From Syntrophomonadaceae bacterium (GTDB lineage: Bacteria > Bacillota > Syntrophomonadia > Syntrophomonadales > Syntrophomonadaceae): 64,000 nucleotides of DNA. The stretch lies in contig JAAYNQ010000002.1 of NCBI GenBank assembly GCA_012520725.1, positions 1-64,000 on the forward strand, in the 5' to 3' direction. This document shows, one piece after another, positions 36,935 to 46,957 of the stretch; the first letter of the stretch is position 1, and each line of letters starts with the position of its first letter. The translations under genes were made by a program, and so were the position numbers. The notes beneath the pieces are model-generated. The model ran no database searches, was not told the origin of the DNA, and worked only from the letters and a program-made list of their open reading frames with translations.

Positions 36935-38029
36935 TTAGTATTTTTTCAAGATGATATCCAATATTTTATTCAAAGCATTTGGCCGGGCTTCATTTTTAAT
37001 ATTGCTACTCATCTGTTTTAGAATGTCTTTATTTTTCCTTAATTCTTCCAGTTTCTTATATAGAGTTTCTCCATCCAAGAACTCATCAATAACCATAGTA
37101 GCTGCTTTTTTTTGCAGCAGGGCCCGGGCATTTTTTTCCTGGTGATTTTCAGCCGCGTAAGGATAAGGTACCAGAATGGCAGGCAGCCCCAGTATGGCCA
37201 GTTCACTCAAGGTGCTGGCTCCAGCCCGGCAAAGGGCCAGGTCAGCAGCTGCCATTGCATCTTCTATATTATGCATGAAAGGTTTAAGCAATAAGCGATC
37301 CTTATTGAAGCGAAGAGATTCAATTTGTGGGCTGATACCCTCATACTCCATTTCACCGCTTATCCAAATCACCTGTATATCCGGCAGTGAATACTCCTGT
37401 AATAATTGCAGGACGGCTCTATTAATGGATGCAGCTCCCCTACTGCCTCCAAAAGCCAATAAAGTAAAAACACCCCGCTTCAGGCCAAGTTTTTTAATGG
37501 CAGCTTCCCGGTTAACCTCCATAATTTCATGTCTGACCGGCAAACCTGTTACTTTGATATTGGCAGCCTTCAGATAGCGGGCCGCCTCAGGAAAATTGAT
37601 CATAACACAGTCAACCTTTTTGGCCAGTTTACGGTTAGCTATTCCGGGATAGGCATTTTGTTCATGAATAAATGTTTTGCAACCTGGGAAAAGGGTAGCT
37701 GCCGATACCACTGGAAAAGACACATAACCACCAGTACCAACTACTATTTGGGGCCCGAAACCCTTAATTATGCTCCAAGCTTGAAATATACTACGGGGAA
37801 ATTTGACCAAGGAGGCAGAGGCCTTAAGGAGGGAAGAACGATTCAGCCCGGAAATATCCACCGTAACGAAATCCAATCCAGTCTGGGGCACGATTTTGCT
37901 TTCCAGTCCCTGTTGGGTACCTACATATAATATATTTGAAGCAGGAAGCCTGTCCTTTATCCCACTGGCTATAGCCAAGGCTGGGTAAATATGTCCTCCG
38001 GTTCCGCCTCCGCTAATCACAACTTTCAT
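36935..38029 (-). CDS. murG: UDP-GlcNAc:lipid I N-acetylglucosaminyltransferase MurG
   Basis: Membrane-associated GT-B glycosyltransferase that turns lipid I into lipid II. The G-loop 1 motif [16 protein letters not shown] is at the start; the second loop [14 protein letters not shown] near 185; and the UDP-GlcNAc site [27 protein letters not shown] lies near 265-291 (motif region). ATG at 38029 with AAAGGAG; 364 aa, the family length; the frame is open 22 codons more without similarity. It lies between ftsW and murC as in Bacillus and most Clostridia. Confidence 0.96.
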   Translation of the reverse strand: MKVVISGGGTGGHIYPALAIASGIKDRLPASNILYVGTQQGLESKIVPQTGLDFVTVDISGLNRSSLLKASASLVKFPRSIFQAWSIIKGFGPQIVVGTGGYVSFPVVSAATLFPGCKTFIHEQNAYPGIANRKLAKKVDCVMINFPEAARYLKAANIKVTGLPVRHEIMEVNREAAIKKLGLKRGVFTLLAFGGSRGAASINRAVLQLLQEYSLPDIQVIWISGEMEYEGISPQIESLRFNKDRLLLKPFMHNIEDAMAAADLALCRAGASTLSELAILGLPAILVPYPYAAENHQEKNARALLQKKAATMVIDEFLDGETLYKKLEELRKNKDILKQMSSNIKNEARPNALNKILDIILKKY

Positions 38030-38101
38030 AAGTCTTTTCTCCTTTTCTGCTGGAGGTTCAGCTGGAATTTTAATCAACACCAGGCTTATTAACAATTACT
38101 A

Positions 38102-39202
38102 TTAACGACTGGAACTATAACGGGAAATATTTAAGAGCAAACCCACTGCTACCATAGTAAAAGCCAAAGAAGAACCGCCATAGCTTATAAAGGGCAAGGT
38201 AATACCGGTAACCGGCAATACTCCTGATACCACCCCAATATTGATGGCCGCTTGAAATACTATCATTACAGTTAATCCGGCAGCCAATAGACTACCAAAG
38301 GTATCGGGAGCATAAATGGCAATCTTGAAGCCTCGCCAGGCAAAAAGCAGAAATAAGCCGATAACCAGTCCGGCTCCTATAAAACCCAGTTCTTCCCCTA
38401 AAATGGCGAAAATAAAATCTGTATGCTGTTCAGGCAGGTAAAAAAACTTTTGCCTGCTTCTACCTAACCCCAGACCAAATAGCCCCCCGGACCCCAGTGC
38501 ATATAATGATTGTATAGTCTGGAATCCTTCATCACTGGCGTATTTCCAGGGATCCAAAAAAGCGATCCATCGTTCCATACGATAGGGTTCCATTTTTATC
38601 AGGGCTCCAACTGCCCCTACTCCCCCTATGGCCATTAATCCCAAATGGGATACTCTAGCTCCGGCAGCCACCATCAGAAAAAATACTGTTCCGGCAATAG
38701 CGAAAGCAGTTCCCAGGTCAGGCTGCTTCATGATCAGCCCACATACCAGAGCCAGCAGCAATACATATGGTAATATTCCGTATTTGAAGGTCTTCATTTT
38801 ATCCAGGTTTATGTCCATGGCCCGGGCAATAAACATGACCATAGCCAGTTTAGCCATTTCCGAAGGGGCAAACCCTGCAAAACCCAGGTTAAGCCAGCGG
38901 CTGGAACCCTTGGTTTCAACCCCTAAAGGAGTTATTACCAGAATCAAACACAATAGGGCCAACACCATCATGGGTAAGGTTAATTCCCGTAGCCGAAGGT
39001 AGTTGATTTTCATCACTATGATCATGGCTGCTATTCCTATAACTACCCATAATAGCTGTTTTTTAAAGAAAAAATAGGGGTCATCATATCTAACCCCAGC
39101 AGTTACTGCACTGGAGCTAAATACCATAACCAACCCTATGCCCAGTAAGGTCAGTGTAGTTATAAAGAGAATGAAATCAGGTGGTCCTTTTTTTAATCTC
39201 AA
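38102..39202 (-). CDS. ftsW: Peptidoglycan glycosyltransferase FtsW (SEDS family)
   Basis: Polytopic SEDS glycosyltransferase that polymerises lipid II at the septum with a partner class B PBP. About ten hydrophobic helices; conserved KGSSRWLNLGFAGFAPSEMAKL near 97-118 and LPEQHTDFIFAILGEELGF near 268, then FISYGGSSLAFTMVAVGLLLNISR at the C-terminus. Length 366 aa. TTG start with GGGAGG 9 bases upstream. Only one SEDS gene is visible in the cluster, so it could serve as FtsW or SpoVE; FtsW is preferred from position. Confidence 0.93.
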   Translation of the reverse strand: MRLKKGPPDFILFITTLTLLGIGLVMVFSSSAVTAGVRYDDPYFFFKKQLLWVVIGIAAMIIVMKINYLRLRELTLPMMVLALLCLILVITPLGVETKGSSRWLNLGFAGFAPSEMAKLAMVMFIARAMDINLDKMKTFKYGILPYVLLLALVCGLIMKQPDLGTAFAIAGTVFFLMVAAGARVSHLGLMAIGGVGAVGALIKMEPYRMERWIAFLDPWKYASDEGFQTIQSLYALGSGGLFGLGLGRSRQKFFYLPEQHTDFIFAILGEELGFIGAGLVIGLFLLFAWRGFKIAIYAPDTFGSLLAAGLTVMIVFQAAINIGVVSGVLPVTGITLPFISYGGSSLAFTMVAVGLLLNISRYSSSR

Positions 39203-39286
39203 ACTATTTTTCCTCCCTGCCCTCCAGCATAGATCTCTGTTCTCTATTGATGCTTCCCTATCTTAAAACTCTTAGCTCATGATATT

Positions 39287-40660
39287 CTATTCAAGAGCTT
39301 TCCCACTAAGAGATTTGACCAATTGACAGAATAAATCTCCCCGGTGTTCGTAACTGGGAAACATATCCCAGCTGGCACAGGCTGGAGATAATAATACCAC
39401 ATCTCCCGGCTTTGCCAAATTATAAGCCATCCTTACCGCCTCCGGAAAACTCCCTACCTCATGTATATTCTTGTAGTTCACATCCATGACTGCCTGTTTG
39501 ATCTCTTCTTTAGCTTCTCCCAGCAAAATTAGTTCTTTTACCTTGCTCTTTATCAGCTCTGCCAGTTGATCAAAAGAAGAGCCCTTATTCCGGCCTCCGG
39601 CGATAAGTATTATAGGATTATCGAAAGATTCCAGTGCTTTTATAGCCGATTCCGGATTGGTAGCCTTGGAGTCGTTGATATAGAGAATATTATTTTGGCA
39701 ATCTACCTCTTCCAACCGATGCCTTACCCCTTTAAAACTGCTCAAAACTTCGGCTATAGCAGGTGCAGCTATTCCGCCCAGGTAGGCCATCATAGCCGCA
39801 CAGAGTACATTCTCCAGATTATGTTTTCCTCGCAATTTTATCCGGTTAAGAGGGCAAATCCGTACTTTTTTGTTCTCGACCATAATTGTCACATGATTAT
39901 CTTCCACAAAAGCCCCTTCAGATAATGGCTGTTCAGCTGAAAAATAGAAGAGTCGAGCCGGACAACTAGGGCCAAGTTCTCTTAATATAGGGTCTTCATA
40001 ATTGAAAACCGCATAGTCCTCTGGCCTTTGCTTTTGGAATATTTTAGCCTTGGCTTCAACATAAGCCCTCATGCTTTGATGGCGGTCCAGGTGATCAGGA
40101 GTTATATTTAAGATGCCGCATATATGGGGCCTGAAGTCCACTGCTGTCTCCAGCTGGAAACTGGACACTTCTACTGCGATTACTGCATCCTCTACCTCAT
40201 CCACCAGGGTAGCCAGAGCAATTCCAATATTACCAGCAGTAAATGCCCTTTTTCCTCCCCGGGCCAATATTTCCTGCAAAAGAGCAGTGGTAGTGGTTTT
40301 TCCGTTGGTTCCAGTAATGGCCAATAACTCAGTCTGCTCCTTCTTTAGACGATAGGCCAGTTCCAACTCTCCAATAACAGGAATGCCTTGAGCAAAAGCC
40401 TCTTGAAAGGGCTGGATATTCAAGGCAATACCTGGACTAGCAATCAGCAGGTCGTAATTGTGCCGGCTTACCTTGGGATAATCACCGGTATAGATTTCAA
40501 TGCCTGCTCTTTGCATACTCTCTATATCAATTCCTGTTTCATCGGCGGCTTTATGATCACATACTGTCACCAAAGCATTCCTGCTCCTGAGGATTTGCGC
40601 TGCTGCTATCCCACTTCTCCCCAAGCCTACTACCAGCACTTTTTTATTTTCCAGCTTCAA
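39287..40660 (-). CDS. murD: UDP-N-acetylmuramoyl-L-alanine--D-glutamate ligase
   Basis: Adds D-Glu to UDP-MurNAc-L-Ala. N-terminal KVLVVGLGRSGIAAAQIL, ATP loop ITGTNGKTTTTALLQEI near 115, GILNITPDHLDRH near 180, NDSKATNPESAIKAL near 320, and the C-terminal LLSPACASWDMFPSYEHRGD, all classic. The frame opens at GTG 40669, but TTG at 40660 is 8 bases from AAGGAAG and fits the family N-terminus (457 aa). It lies 43 bp after mraY. Confidence 0.96.
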   Translation of the reverse strand: MKLENKKVLVVGLGRSGIAAAQILRSRNALVTVCDHKAADETGIDIESMQRAGIEIYTGDYPKVSRHNYDLLIASPGIALNIQPFQEAFAQGIPVIGELELAYRLKKEQTELLAITGTNGKTTTTALLQEILARGGKRAFTAGNIGIALATLVDEVEDAVIAVEVSSFQLETAVDFRPHICGILNITPDHLDRHQSMRAYVEAKAKIFQKQRPEDYAVFNYEDPILRELGPSCPARLFYFSAEQPLSEGAFVEDNHVTIMVENKKVRICPLNRIKLRGKHNLENVLCAAMMAYLGGIAAPAIAEVLSSFKGVRHRLEEVDCQNNILYINDSKATNPESAIKALESFDNPIILIAGGRNKGSSFDQLAELIKSKVKELILLGEAKEEIKQAVMDVNYKNIHEVGSFPEAVRMAYNLAKPGDVVLLSPACASWDMFPSYEHRGDLFCQLVKSLSGKALE

Positions 40661-40702
40661 GTAACCCACTTCCTTTAAAATACTATGAAAAACCAGGTGA
40701 CC

Positions 40703-41683
40703 CTATCCCAGTCCTTTGAAGCTCCATAAGCCCAATAGTACAAAAAACAAACCCATACACCAAAAGGTTCTAACCACTTTTCTTTCTGACCACCCTTTAA
40801 GTTCATAATGATGGTGAAGGGGAGCCATACGGAATATCCTTTTTCCAGTAGTCTGGTAAGATATTATCTGCAGTATAACACTCAGGGTTTCTATTACATA
40901 GACCCCGCCGATTATGATCAGGGCTATCTCTGAACGGGTTATAGCTGCAGCCGCAGCTACCGCTGCTCCTAAGGCCATGGAACCTGTATCTCCCATGAAT
41001 ACTCGAGCCGGATAACGGTTAAATACCAGGAAGCCCAAACAAGCTCCGGCTAATGCGCCGCAAAATATGGCCAGGTTATAATGGGCAGTCATTAAAGACA
41101 CAATAAGAAAAGCCAGGGCCACTAAGAGGGTGATTCCACTGGCTAGTCCATCCAGACCATCGGTAAGATTTACTGCATTGGAAGAGGCCAATAAAACGAA
41201 CACCAAGAAAGGTATATATAAATATCCCAGGTCGATTGAATTACCGCTAAAGGGAATGATGATACTGGTTCCCCGTTCCAAATAAAACATGAGAAAAAGG
41301 GAAAACAATATCCCCACCAAAAGCTGCAGTCCTATCTTTTCCCGGGCTCTTAATCCCAAAGATCGTTTAAGCACTACCTTGATATAGTCATCCCAAAAAC
41401 CTATACCTCCAAAAGCCAACATGACCAAGACCGCCAGCAATACTTCCACACTGGCCCCAGCCATAATAAAGCTGGAAACCATCACCGCAGTGATAATGAT
41501 AATACCACCCATGGTGGGAGTGCCGGCCTTTTTCAAATGCCTCTGAGGTCCATCTTCCCTGATGCTCTGCCCCACTTTCAGTCTGCTCAAAAAAGGAATC
41601 ATAAAAGGCCCCATAGCTATCGAAATAATAATAGCTATTCCCGCTGCCAGTATAGCGTTGATAATATAATCATAGCCCTGCAT
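40703..41683 (-). CDS. mraY: Phospho-N-acetylmuramoyl-pentapeptide-transferase
   Basis: Integral membrane enzyme that makes lipid I from UDP-MurNAc-pentapeptide and undecaprenyl phosphate. About ten helices. Conserved: HLKKAGTPTMGGI near 49, the Asp pair GFWDDYIKV near 97, NAVNLTDGLDGLASG near 170, NRYPARVFMGDTGSMALG near 220, and FRMAPLHHHYELKGWSE near 288. ATG at 41683 follows GGAGGAG; a TTG one codon earlier is also possible. 326 aa. Confidence 0.97.
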   Translation of the reverse strand: MQGYDYIINAILAAGIAIIISIAMGPFMIPFLSRLKVGQSIREDGPQRHLKKAGTPTMGGIIIITAVMVSSFIMAGASVEVLLAVLVMLAFGGIGFWDDYIKVVLKRSLGLRAREKIGLQLLVGILFSLFLMFYLERGTSIIIPFSGNSIDLGYLYIPFLVFVLLASSNAVNLTDGLDGLASGITLLVALAFLIVSLMTAHYNLAIFCGALAGACLGFLVFNRYPARVFMGDTGSMALGAAVAAAAAITRSEIALIIIGGVYVIETLSVILQIISYQTTGKRIFRMAPLHHHYELKGWSERKVVRTFWCMGLFFVLLGLWSFKGLG

Positions 41684-41728
41684 CAACTACTCTCCTCCAA
41701 AAAATTTAACATATATTAAAGTGTGATT

Positions 41729-41781
41729 CTGCTGCGAAAACCCTGGAGCAAAATTGCTTTGAATGCATGAATATGCAGCAG
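41729..41781. other. Cluster of dyads in the murF-mraY interval
   Basis: CTGCTGC (41729-41735) pairs with GCAGCAG (41775-41781), enclosing AGCAAAATTGCT (41747-41758) and overlapping TGCATGAATATGCA (41764-41777). The 186-bp gap has no convincing gene and no T-tract after the stem. It may form a structured RNA segment in the dcw transcript, or mean nothing. Confidence 0.3.
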
Positions 41782-41873
41782 CCCTAAATCTGAATTCAAA
41801 AACAAGGGTTGGACCATGCAAAAACTGATGTGGACATACCCCATATACCTTTTTCCAGGAAAAAATATAAAGA

Positions 41874-43274
41874 TTAGTACTCTCCTTCATTCGGTATCAG
41901 GGTTTTATCTACCAATTTCTCCAACTCCATAGCTCGTGAGGCCTTGAAGACTATGGTACTCTTTTTATTCCACACTTGTCGTATTAAATCCAGGCAATGC
42001 TCGGGCTCCGGGTAGTAATAGATATTCTTTGCCGGCATACCGGCTTCCTTGGCCCCTTCAGCAATAAACCTGGCCCTATCCCCTACTGTGATCAGGGTAT
42101 CCACTTTCAGTTCCCAGGCCTTTTGCCCCACCTCTATATGTCCTTTTTGCTCATAGTCGCCCAGTTCGAACATATCGCCCAAAACCGCAACCAGATTTCC
42201 CGAACCGGCTATAGCCCTGGCAGTTTCCAGGGCTGCGGCCATAGATATGGGGTTAGCATTGTAAGTATCGTTTATTAATGCTCCCCCCTCTGGATATTTA
42301 TAGATATTCAACCGGTTCCCATAAGGTTGATAGAGATCCAGACCAGATTGAATTGAAACCGGGTCCAGGCCCATTAAAAAAGCTACCCCGGCAGAGGCCG
42401 CAATGTTTGGGGCCAAAGGTCTGGCCGGCAGTCCGAAATGCAGATGAGCCAGTTTTCCCATAAGATCCATATCGATATGCATACCCTGACTATCCAGCTG
42501 GACTTCCTTTATTTGAAAATCACAGTGGGATTTATAACCAAAGGTATACTGGCGACAGGAATACCTGGAGGCTTCTTTTACCAGTATTTCATGGTCTCCG
42601 TTAATTAGAGCAAAATCCTCTGAATTTAAAACAGCCAGTATCTCGCATTTAGCCTGAGCTATATTCTCCAATTGTCCCAGCTTTTCCAGGTGAACCTTTT
42701 CTACGTTGGTGATTACTGAACAAGTGGGTCGGGCTATATTTACCAGTCTTAATATTTCTCCCGGACCTCGCATAGCCATTTCCAGTACTGCACACTGATG
42801 CTTTTTCTCCAATCTGAACAAGGTTAAGGGTACACCTATATCATTATTGAAGTTGGCCTCGGTTTTCAAAGTGTTAAATTTACTGCTTAGACAATAGTAA
42901 ATCATTTCTTTGGTGGTAGTTTTGCCTACACTGCCAGTGACAGCTATAAGTGGAATGGGGAATTGGCTCCTATAGTACCGGGCTAAATCCTGTAAAGCCT
43001 GTAGAGTATCCTCAACCATAATTAAAGCTTTGCCCTCCGGAAGGGGTAGGAATGGGTCCCAGAGACGAGATATTACCGCTGCCGAGGCCCCATTTTGCAG
43101 GGCTGGCACTACATAGTCATGACCATCAAAATTCTCCCCGGCTAAGGCAAAAAACAGGCTTCCTTCAGCAGTATTTCTGGAATCGGTGCTGATAGCCTGA
43201 ATATTCATACTCCAAGGGCCTTTTATAAGTTTTCCCTTTATTTGAGCACATATGATCTCTAGGCTTAAGTTCAT
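41874..43274 (-). CDS. murF: UDP-N-acetylmuramoyl-tripeptide--D-alanyl-D-alanine ligase
   Basis: Adds D-Ala-D-Ala to the UDP-MurNAc-tripeptide. N-terminal domain with AISTDSRNTAEGSLFFALAG; ATP loop VTGSVGKTTTKEMIYYCL near 114; NFNNDIGVPLTLF near 142; INDTYNANPISMAAAL near 330; VLGDMFELGDYEQKGH near 362, all diagnostic of MurF. 466 aa. ATG with AGGAT upstream. It lies 5 bp after murE. Confidence 0.96.
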   Translation of the reverse strand: MNLSLEIICAQIKGKLIKGPWSMNIQAISTDSRNTAEGSLFFALAGENFDGHDYVVPALQNGASAAVISRLWDPFLPLPEGKALIMVEDTLQALQDLARYYRSQFPIPLIAVTGSVGKTTTKEMIYYCLSSKFNTLKTEANFNNDIGVPLTLFRLEKKHQCAVLEMAMRGPGEILRLVNIARPTCSVITNVEKVHLEKLGQLENIAQAKCEILAVLNSEDFALINGDHEILVKEASRYSCRQYTFGYKSHCDFQIKEVQLDSQGMHIDMDLMGKLAHLHFGLPARPLAPNIAASAGVAFLMGLDPVSIQSGLDLYQPYGNRLNIYKYPEGGALINDTYNANPISMAAALETARAIAGSGNLVAVLGDMFELGDYEQKGHIEVGQKAWELKVDTLITVGDRARFIAEGAKEAGMPAKNIYYYPEPEHCLDLIRQVWNKKSTIVFKASRAMELEKLVDKTLIPNEGEY

Positions 43275-43279
43275 TTTCT

Positions 43280-44743
43280 TTATCCTTTCAAAAACTCTGC
43301 CGCCACTTTGCGATCATCAAATTCTAAGACCTTATCTTTAACTAATTGATAGGTTTCATGACCTTTGCCGGCAATGATAATCAAATCGCCTTTTTTCCCG
43401 AAATTAATAGCATGACGAATAGCTTCCCGGCGGTCGACAATGATAGCGTAACGGGAGTTTTTAACCTGGTCCAGGCCAGGTATGATATCTGCTATTATAG
43501 CCTCTGCTTCTTCACTGCGAGGATTGTCAGAGGTTACAATACAAAAATTGCTATAGCGAGCTGCTATTTCTCCCATCAAGGGGCGCTTGCCCTTATCCCT
43601 GTCCCCACCGCAGCCGAATACTGTTATAAGCCGGTTTTCTACAATCTGCCTGGCGGCCTTTAATATGTTTTCCAAGCCATCAGGAGTATGTGCATAATCT
43701 ACTATCACCGTAAAATCCTGCTGAGATGGCACCTTTTCAAATCGTCCGGCTACTCCCGGCAAGTCCTCAATAGCCTGAGCGATATCCCTTTCTTCTATGC
43801 CGGCGGCCAATCCAAAAGTAATGGCGGCCAAGGCGTTATAAACACTGAAGCGCCCAATAAGTTGCATATCGATTGCTTTGGGCTGATCCCCGTTGTAGCT
43901 ATATTCAAAACTGCTACCAGTCAGGCTAAAGCTTAGTTTATGAGCCTGCACATGGGCAGCTTGATCAACTCCATAAGTAAAACAGCGCACCTCTCGGGAA
44001 GCCTCCCGGAAGGATTCAGCATATGCATCATCAGCGTTTATTATACTAAAACAATTATCACCCTCAAGCATTTTAAATAATTTTAATTTGGACTGCAAAT
44101 AATTTTCCATATTCAGATGATAATCCAGGTGATCCTGGGTAAGATTGGTAAATACTGCGGCATGGAATTGGATTTGCTCCACCCGGTGCAAGTCCAGGGC
44201 ATGAGAAGACACTTCCATCACCAGGTATTCCGCCTTCTCCCGGCAGCACAGACTCATGAACTCCTGGATTTCCAGAGCTTCCGGGGTAGTCCTTCCCAAA
44301 TCCATCTCTATATCTCCTATTTTTGCATATAAGGTCCCTAAAATGGCCGTCTTTTTTCCCGCTTTATCTAATATTGCTTTGATCAGATGAGTGGTGGTAG
44401 TTTTACCATTGGTTCCGGTAACTCCAATAACCTTTAACTGGCAGTCAGGTTTACCATAATAATTCCTCGCTAAAAATGCTAAGGCCTTCCTGGTATTGGC
44501 AGTACGAATTAAGAGTATTCCAGATGGCACCTCAATTTCTTTCTCAACCAAAACCGCTACGGCACCTTTCTTGATAGCATCGGCGACAAACAAATGCCCG
44601 TCCGTTTTAAAACCAGTTATAGCTACAAACAGACAAGCCGGGGTAGCTTTTCTAGAATCATATTGTACCCCACTTATCTCAATTCCGGGGTCACCCGAGA
44701 TAATCTCATAATCTACACCTTCAAAAAGCTCTTCCAGTTTCAA
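43280..44743 (-). CDS. murE: UDP-N-acetylmuramoyl-L-alanyl-D-glutamate--2,6-diaminopimelate ligase
   Basis: Adds the third stem-peptide residue. ATP loop GVTGTNGKTTTTHLIKAIL, EVSSHALDLHRV, and FTNLTQDHLDYHLNMENY are present. The substrate-selecting motif is SDNPRSEE; DNPR with Arg is the hallmark of meso-diaminopimelate ligases, unlike lysine-adding MurE. The frame is open to 44827, but TTG at 44743 follows AAGGGAGGG by 6 bases and gives 487 aa with the expected N-terminus (KLEELFEGVDYE). The Shine-Dalgarno lies inside the longer reading. Confidence 0.96.
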   Translation of the reverse strand: MKLEELFEGVDYEIISGDPGIEISGVQYDSRKATPACLFVAITGFKTDGHLFVADAIKKGAVAVLVEKEIEVPSGILLIRTANTRKALAFLARNYYGKPDCQLKVIGVTGTNGKTTTTHLIKAILDKAGKKTAILGTLYAKIGDIEMDLGRTTPEALEIQEFMSLCCREKAEYLVMEVSSHALDLHRVEQIQFHAAVFTNLTQDHLDYHLNMENYLQSKLKLFKMLEGDNCFSIINADDAYAESFREASREVRCFTYGVDQAAHVQAHKLSFSLTGSSFEYSYNGDQPKAIDMQLIGRFSVYNALAAITFGLAAGIEERDIAQAIEDLPGVAGRFEKVPSQQDFTVIVDYAHTPDGLENILKAARQIVENRLITVFGCGGDRDKGKRPLMGEIAARYSNFCIVTSDNPRSEEAEAIIADIIPGLDQVKNSRYAIIVDRREAIRHAINFGKKGDLIIIAGKGHETYQLVKDKVLEFDDRKVAAEFLKG

Positions 44744-44816
44744 ATTCAACCCTCCCTTATAAAAGGTATAATGGTCAGCTATCCTTTTATTTGAATTCTT
44801 GCCAGCTTCTTCAGCT

Positions 44817-46934
44817 TTATTCTCCAATGGGCTGAAACTTAACCCTCAGGCTGGAACCAGTGCTTATTACCTTGCCGGCTTCCGGTTTCTGTTCATAGGC
44901 CAGACCATGTCCTTCGGGAATCAAGTGTAAACCCAGTTTAGCTAATATGCTGGCTACTTCTTTCATGGATTTGCCCTGCAAATCAGGTACGGTTACTTCT
45001 CCTTCATTGTTTTCCTCAGCGTAAGGAGACATATGAATAATAACCTGGGCTCCCTTGTTGATCTTGGTCCCAGCCAAGGGAGTCTGCTGCCAGACAATCT
45101 CCCCGTCTCCTTCCACTTTAACCTGAAGCATCCGTTTATTAATTGCCGATATGGCTTCAGACAACGGCAAGTTAACCACATCCGGGGTAACTACCTGTGC
45201 CTGTTTTTCACTGCTTTCCTCACCATTCTCGCTTTGGTATATAGGCTCTTCCAAATAGCGCAGAGAATCCTTCATTATTTCTCGAAAAGCAGGCGCAGCC
45301 ACCCAGCCGCCATAGTAAGGATAACCCTGGGGCGCGTCAACTACCACCATACACACCAGGCGGGGTTTATGGGCTGGAGCAAAACCCACAAAGGAAGCTA
45401 CATACTCATTAGCCAAATAGCCGCCAGTGGGAGCTATTTTCTGAGCCGTACCGGTTTTACCGGCACAGCGATATCCTTCCAAATAAGCATTACGCCCAGT
45501 ACCATTTATTACCTCACCTTCCAGAATGATACATAGGCGATGGGCGCTTTCTTCTGAAATAACCTGTTCGACTACTTTCGGCTTGTTTTCATGTATTATT
45601 TCCCCTTCCCGGTTTATTACCTGTTTTACCAGGTGGGGCTGCATTTTCTGGCCATTATTGGCTACGGCAGCCACCGCAGTAATTAATTGAATGGGGGTTA
45701 CTGCATTGGCCTGCCCCATGGCCATGGTACCCAGGTCGATTTGCTTGGCATTCTTCTTGTTGACTAATATCCCGGTAGCCTCTCCAGGAAGGTCTACACC
45801 AGTTTTTTTCCCAAAGCCGAATTTCTCCACATATTCAAAATACCGGGCCAGGCCTAATTCCATTCCTACCTCCACAAAGCCCACATTGCATGAATTCTCT
45901 ACAATCTGAGCAAAGGTCTGGTCACCATGAGCACGGCGATTCGGGCAACCGATGGTCTCCTTGCCTACCTTAATATAACCGGGACAATAAAACTTGGTGT
46001 TTTCATGGACTATCTTTTCCTCCAGGGCCATGGCGGCAGTAGTGATTTTCATAGTTGAGCCTGGTTCATAGGCATCATTGATACACCAATTGCGGCGATT
46101 AGCATCAGGATAATCTCCATAATGGTTAGGATCAAAGGTGGGACGATTGGCCAAGGCTAAGATTTCCCCGGTAGAGGGATCCATAACTATAGCTGCAGCA
46201 GCCTTGGCCTGTCTTTCTTTAAACACCTTATCCAATTCCCTTTCAGTAATATACTGAATGGTTTCATCTATAGTAAGAATAAGATTCGCCCCGTCCACTG
46301 GTGCGATATATTTGTGGGTGGCCTCCGGAATGGGACGATTGGCTGCATCATGCTCGATCACAATACGCCCAGGAGTACCCCCTACCAGTTCATTATAATA
46401 ATAGTCAATTCCCTCCAGACCGGTATTATCAAGACCAGCGATTCCCAGCACATGGCTGGCCAGAGTACCTTTCGGATAATAGCGGCGGCTTTCTTCTGTC
46501 ATATCAATCCCAGGCAGGTCCATATCCCTTATGGCCGCTGACTTCTCCGGGTCTACCTGGCGTTTTATCCATTCAAAGGAGCTGGCCTTGGTAATCCGCT
46601 CCAGCAATGCTTCTTCGTCCATATCCAATACCTGGGCTAGTTTTTTGGCTATTGTTTTTTCCTCACCGCTGGCTAATACTTCAGCCGGTATAGCGTATAT
46701 AGAATCCGCACTGATGGATATGGCTAATTCTTTTCCATTCCGATCATAGATAATACCACGTTTGGATTCTACCGGAACATCCCGCATTCTGTTTTGCATG
46801 GCTTTTTCCGACAATTCGTTGCCTCGTACGAATTGTACCCAAAAAACTCTGAATCCCAAAGCAAAAAAGCCCAACGCAAATAATAAAAAAAGCGTTATTA
46901 TACGCTTCCTCACAATAAGATTGCTGGTTTGCAT
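44817..46934 (-). CDS. Class B penicillin-binding protein with PASTA domains (PBP2B/SpoVD type)
   Basis: Septal transpeptidase that crosslinks peptidoglycan with an FtsW/SpoVE partner. Membrane helix at 12-33; dimerisation domain from about 50 (KRGIIYDRNGKELA); transpeptidase domain with the SxxK box at Ser293 (PGSTMK), SxN at 348-350 (SCN) and KTG at 493-495. Two C-terminal PASTA domains follow (about 580-640 and 645-703, the second with VTVPDLQGKSMKEVASILAK). 705 aa. In Bacillus this slot holds both pbpB and spoVD; here only one such gene is present, so it could be FtsI/PBP2B, SpoVD or serve both. Confidence 0.92.
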   Translation of the reverse strand: MQTSNLIVRKRIITLFLLFALGFFALGFRVFWVQFVRGNELSEKAMQNRMRDVPVESKRGIIYDRNGKELAISISADSIYAIPAEVLASGEEKTIAKKLAQVLDMDEEALLERITKASSFEWIKRQVDPEKSAAIRDMDLPGIDMTEESRRYYPKGTLASHVLGIAGLDNTGLEGIDYYYNELVGGTPGRIVIEHDAANRPIPEATHKYIAPVDGANLILTIDETIQYITERELDKVFKERQAKAAAAIVMDPSTGEILALANRPTFDPNHYGDYPDANRRNWCINDAYEPGSTMKITTAAMALEEKIVHENTKFYCPGYIKVGKETIGCPNRRAHGDQTFAQIVENSCNVGFVEVGMELGLARYFEYVEKFGFGKKTGVDLPGEATGILVNKKNAKQIDLGTMAMGQANAVTPIQLITAVAAVANNGQKMQPHLVKQVINREGEIIHENKPKVVEQVISEESAHRLCIILEGEVINGTGRNAYLEGYRCAGKTGTAQKIAPTGGYLANEYVASFVGFAPAHKPRLVCMVVVDAPQGYPYYGGWVAAPAFREIMKDSLRYLEEPIYQSENGEESSEKQAQVVTPDVVNLPLSEAISAINKRMLQVKVEGDGEIVWQQTPLAGTKINKGAQVIIHMSPYAEENNEGEVTVPDLQGKSMKEVASILAKLGLHLIPEGHGLAYEQKPEAGKVISTGSSLRVKFQPIGE

Positions 46935-46957
46935 TTGTTAAAAGCACCCCATTTTTA

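Noticed and set aside
41687-41890. 67-codon minus-strand frame between murF and mraY
   Set aside because: It overlaps the end of murF, has no Shine-Dalgarno, and the composition (many aromatic and Cys/His residues without pattern) looks non-coding; the region is better described by its dyads.
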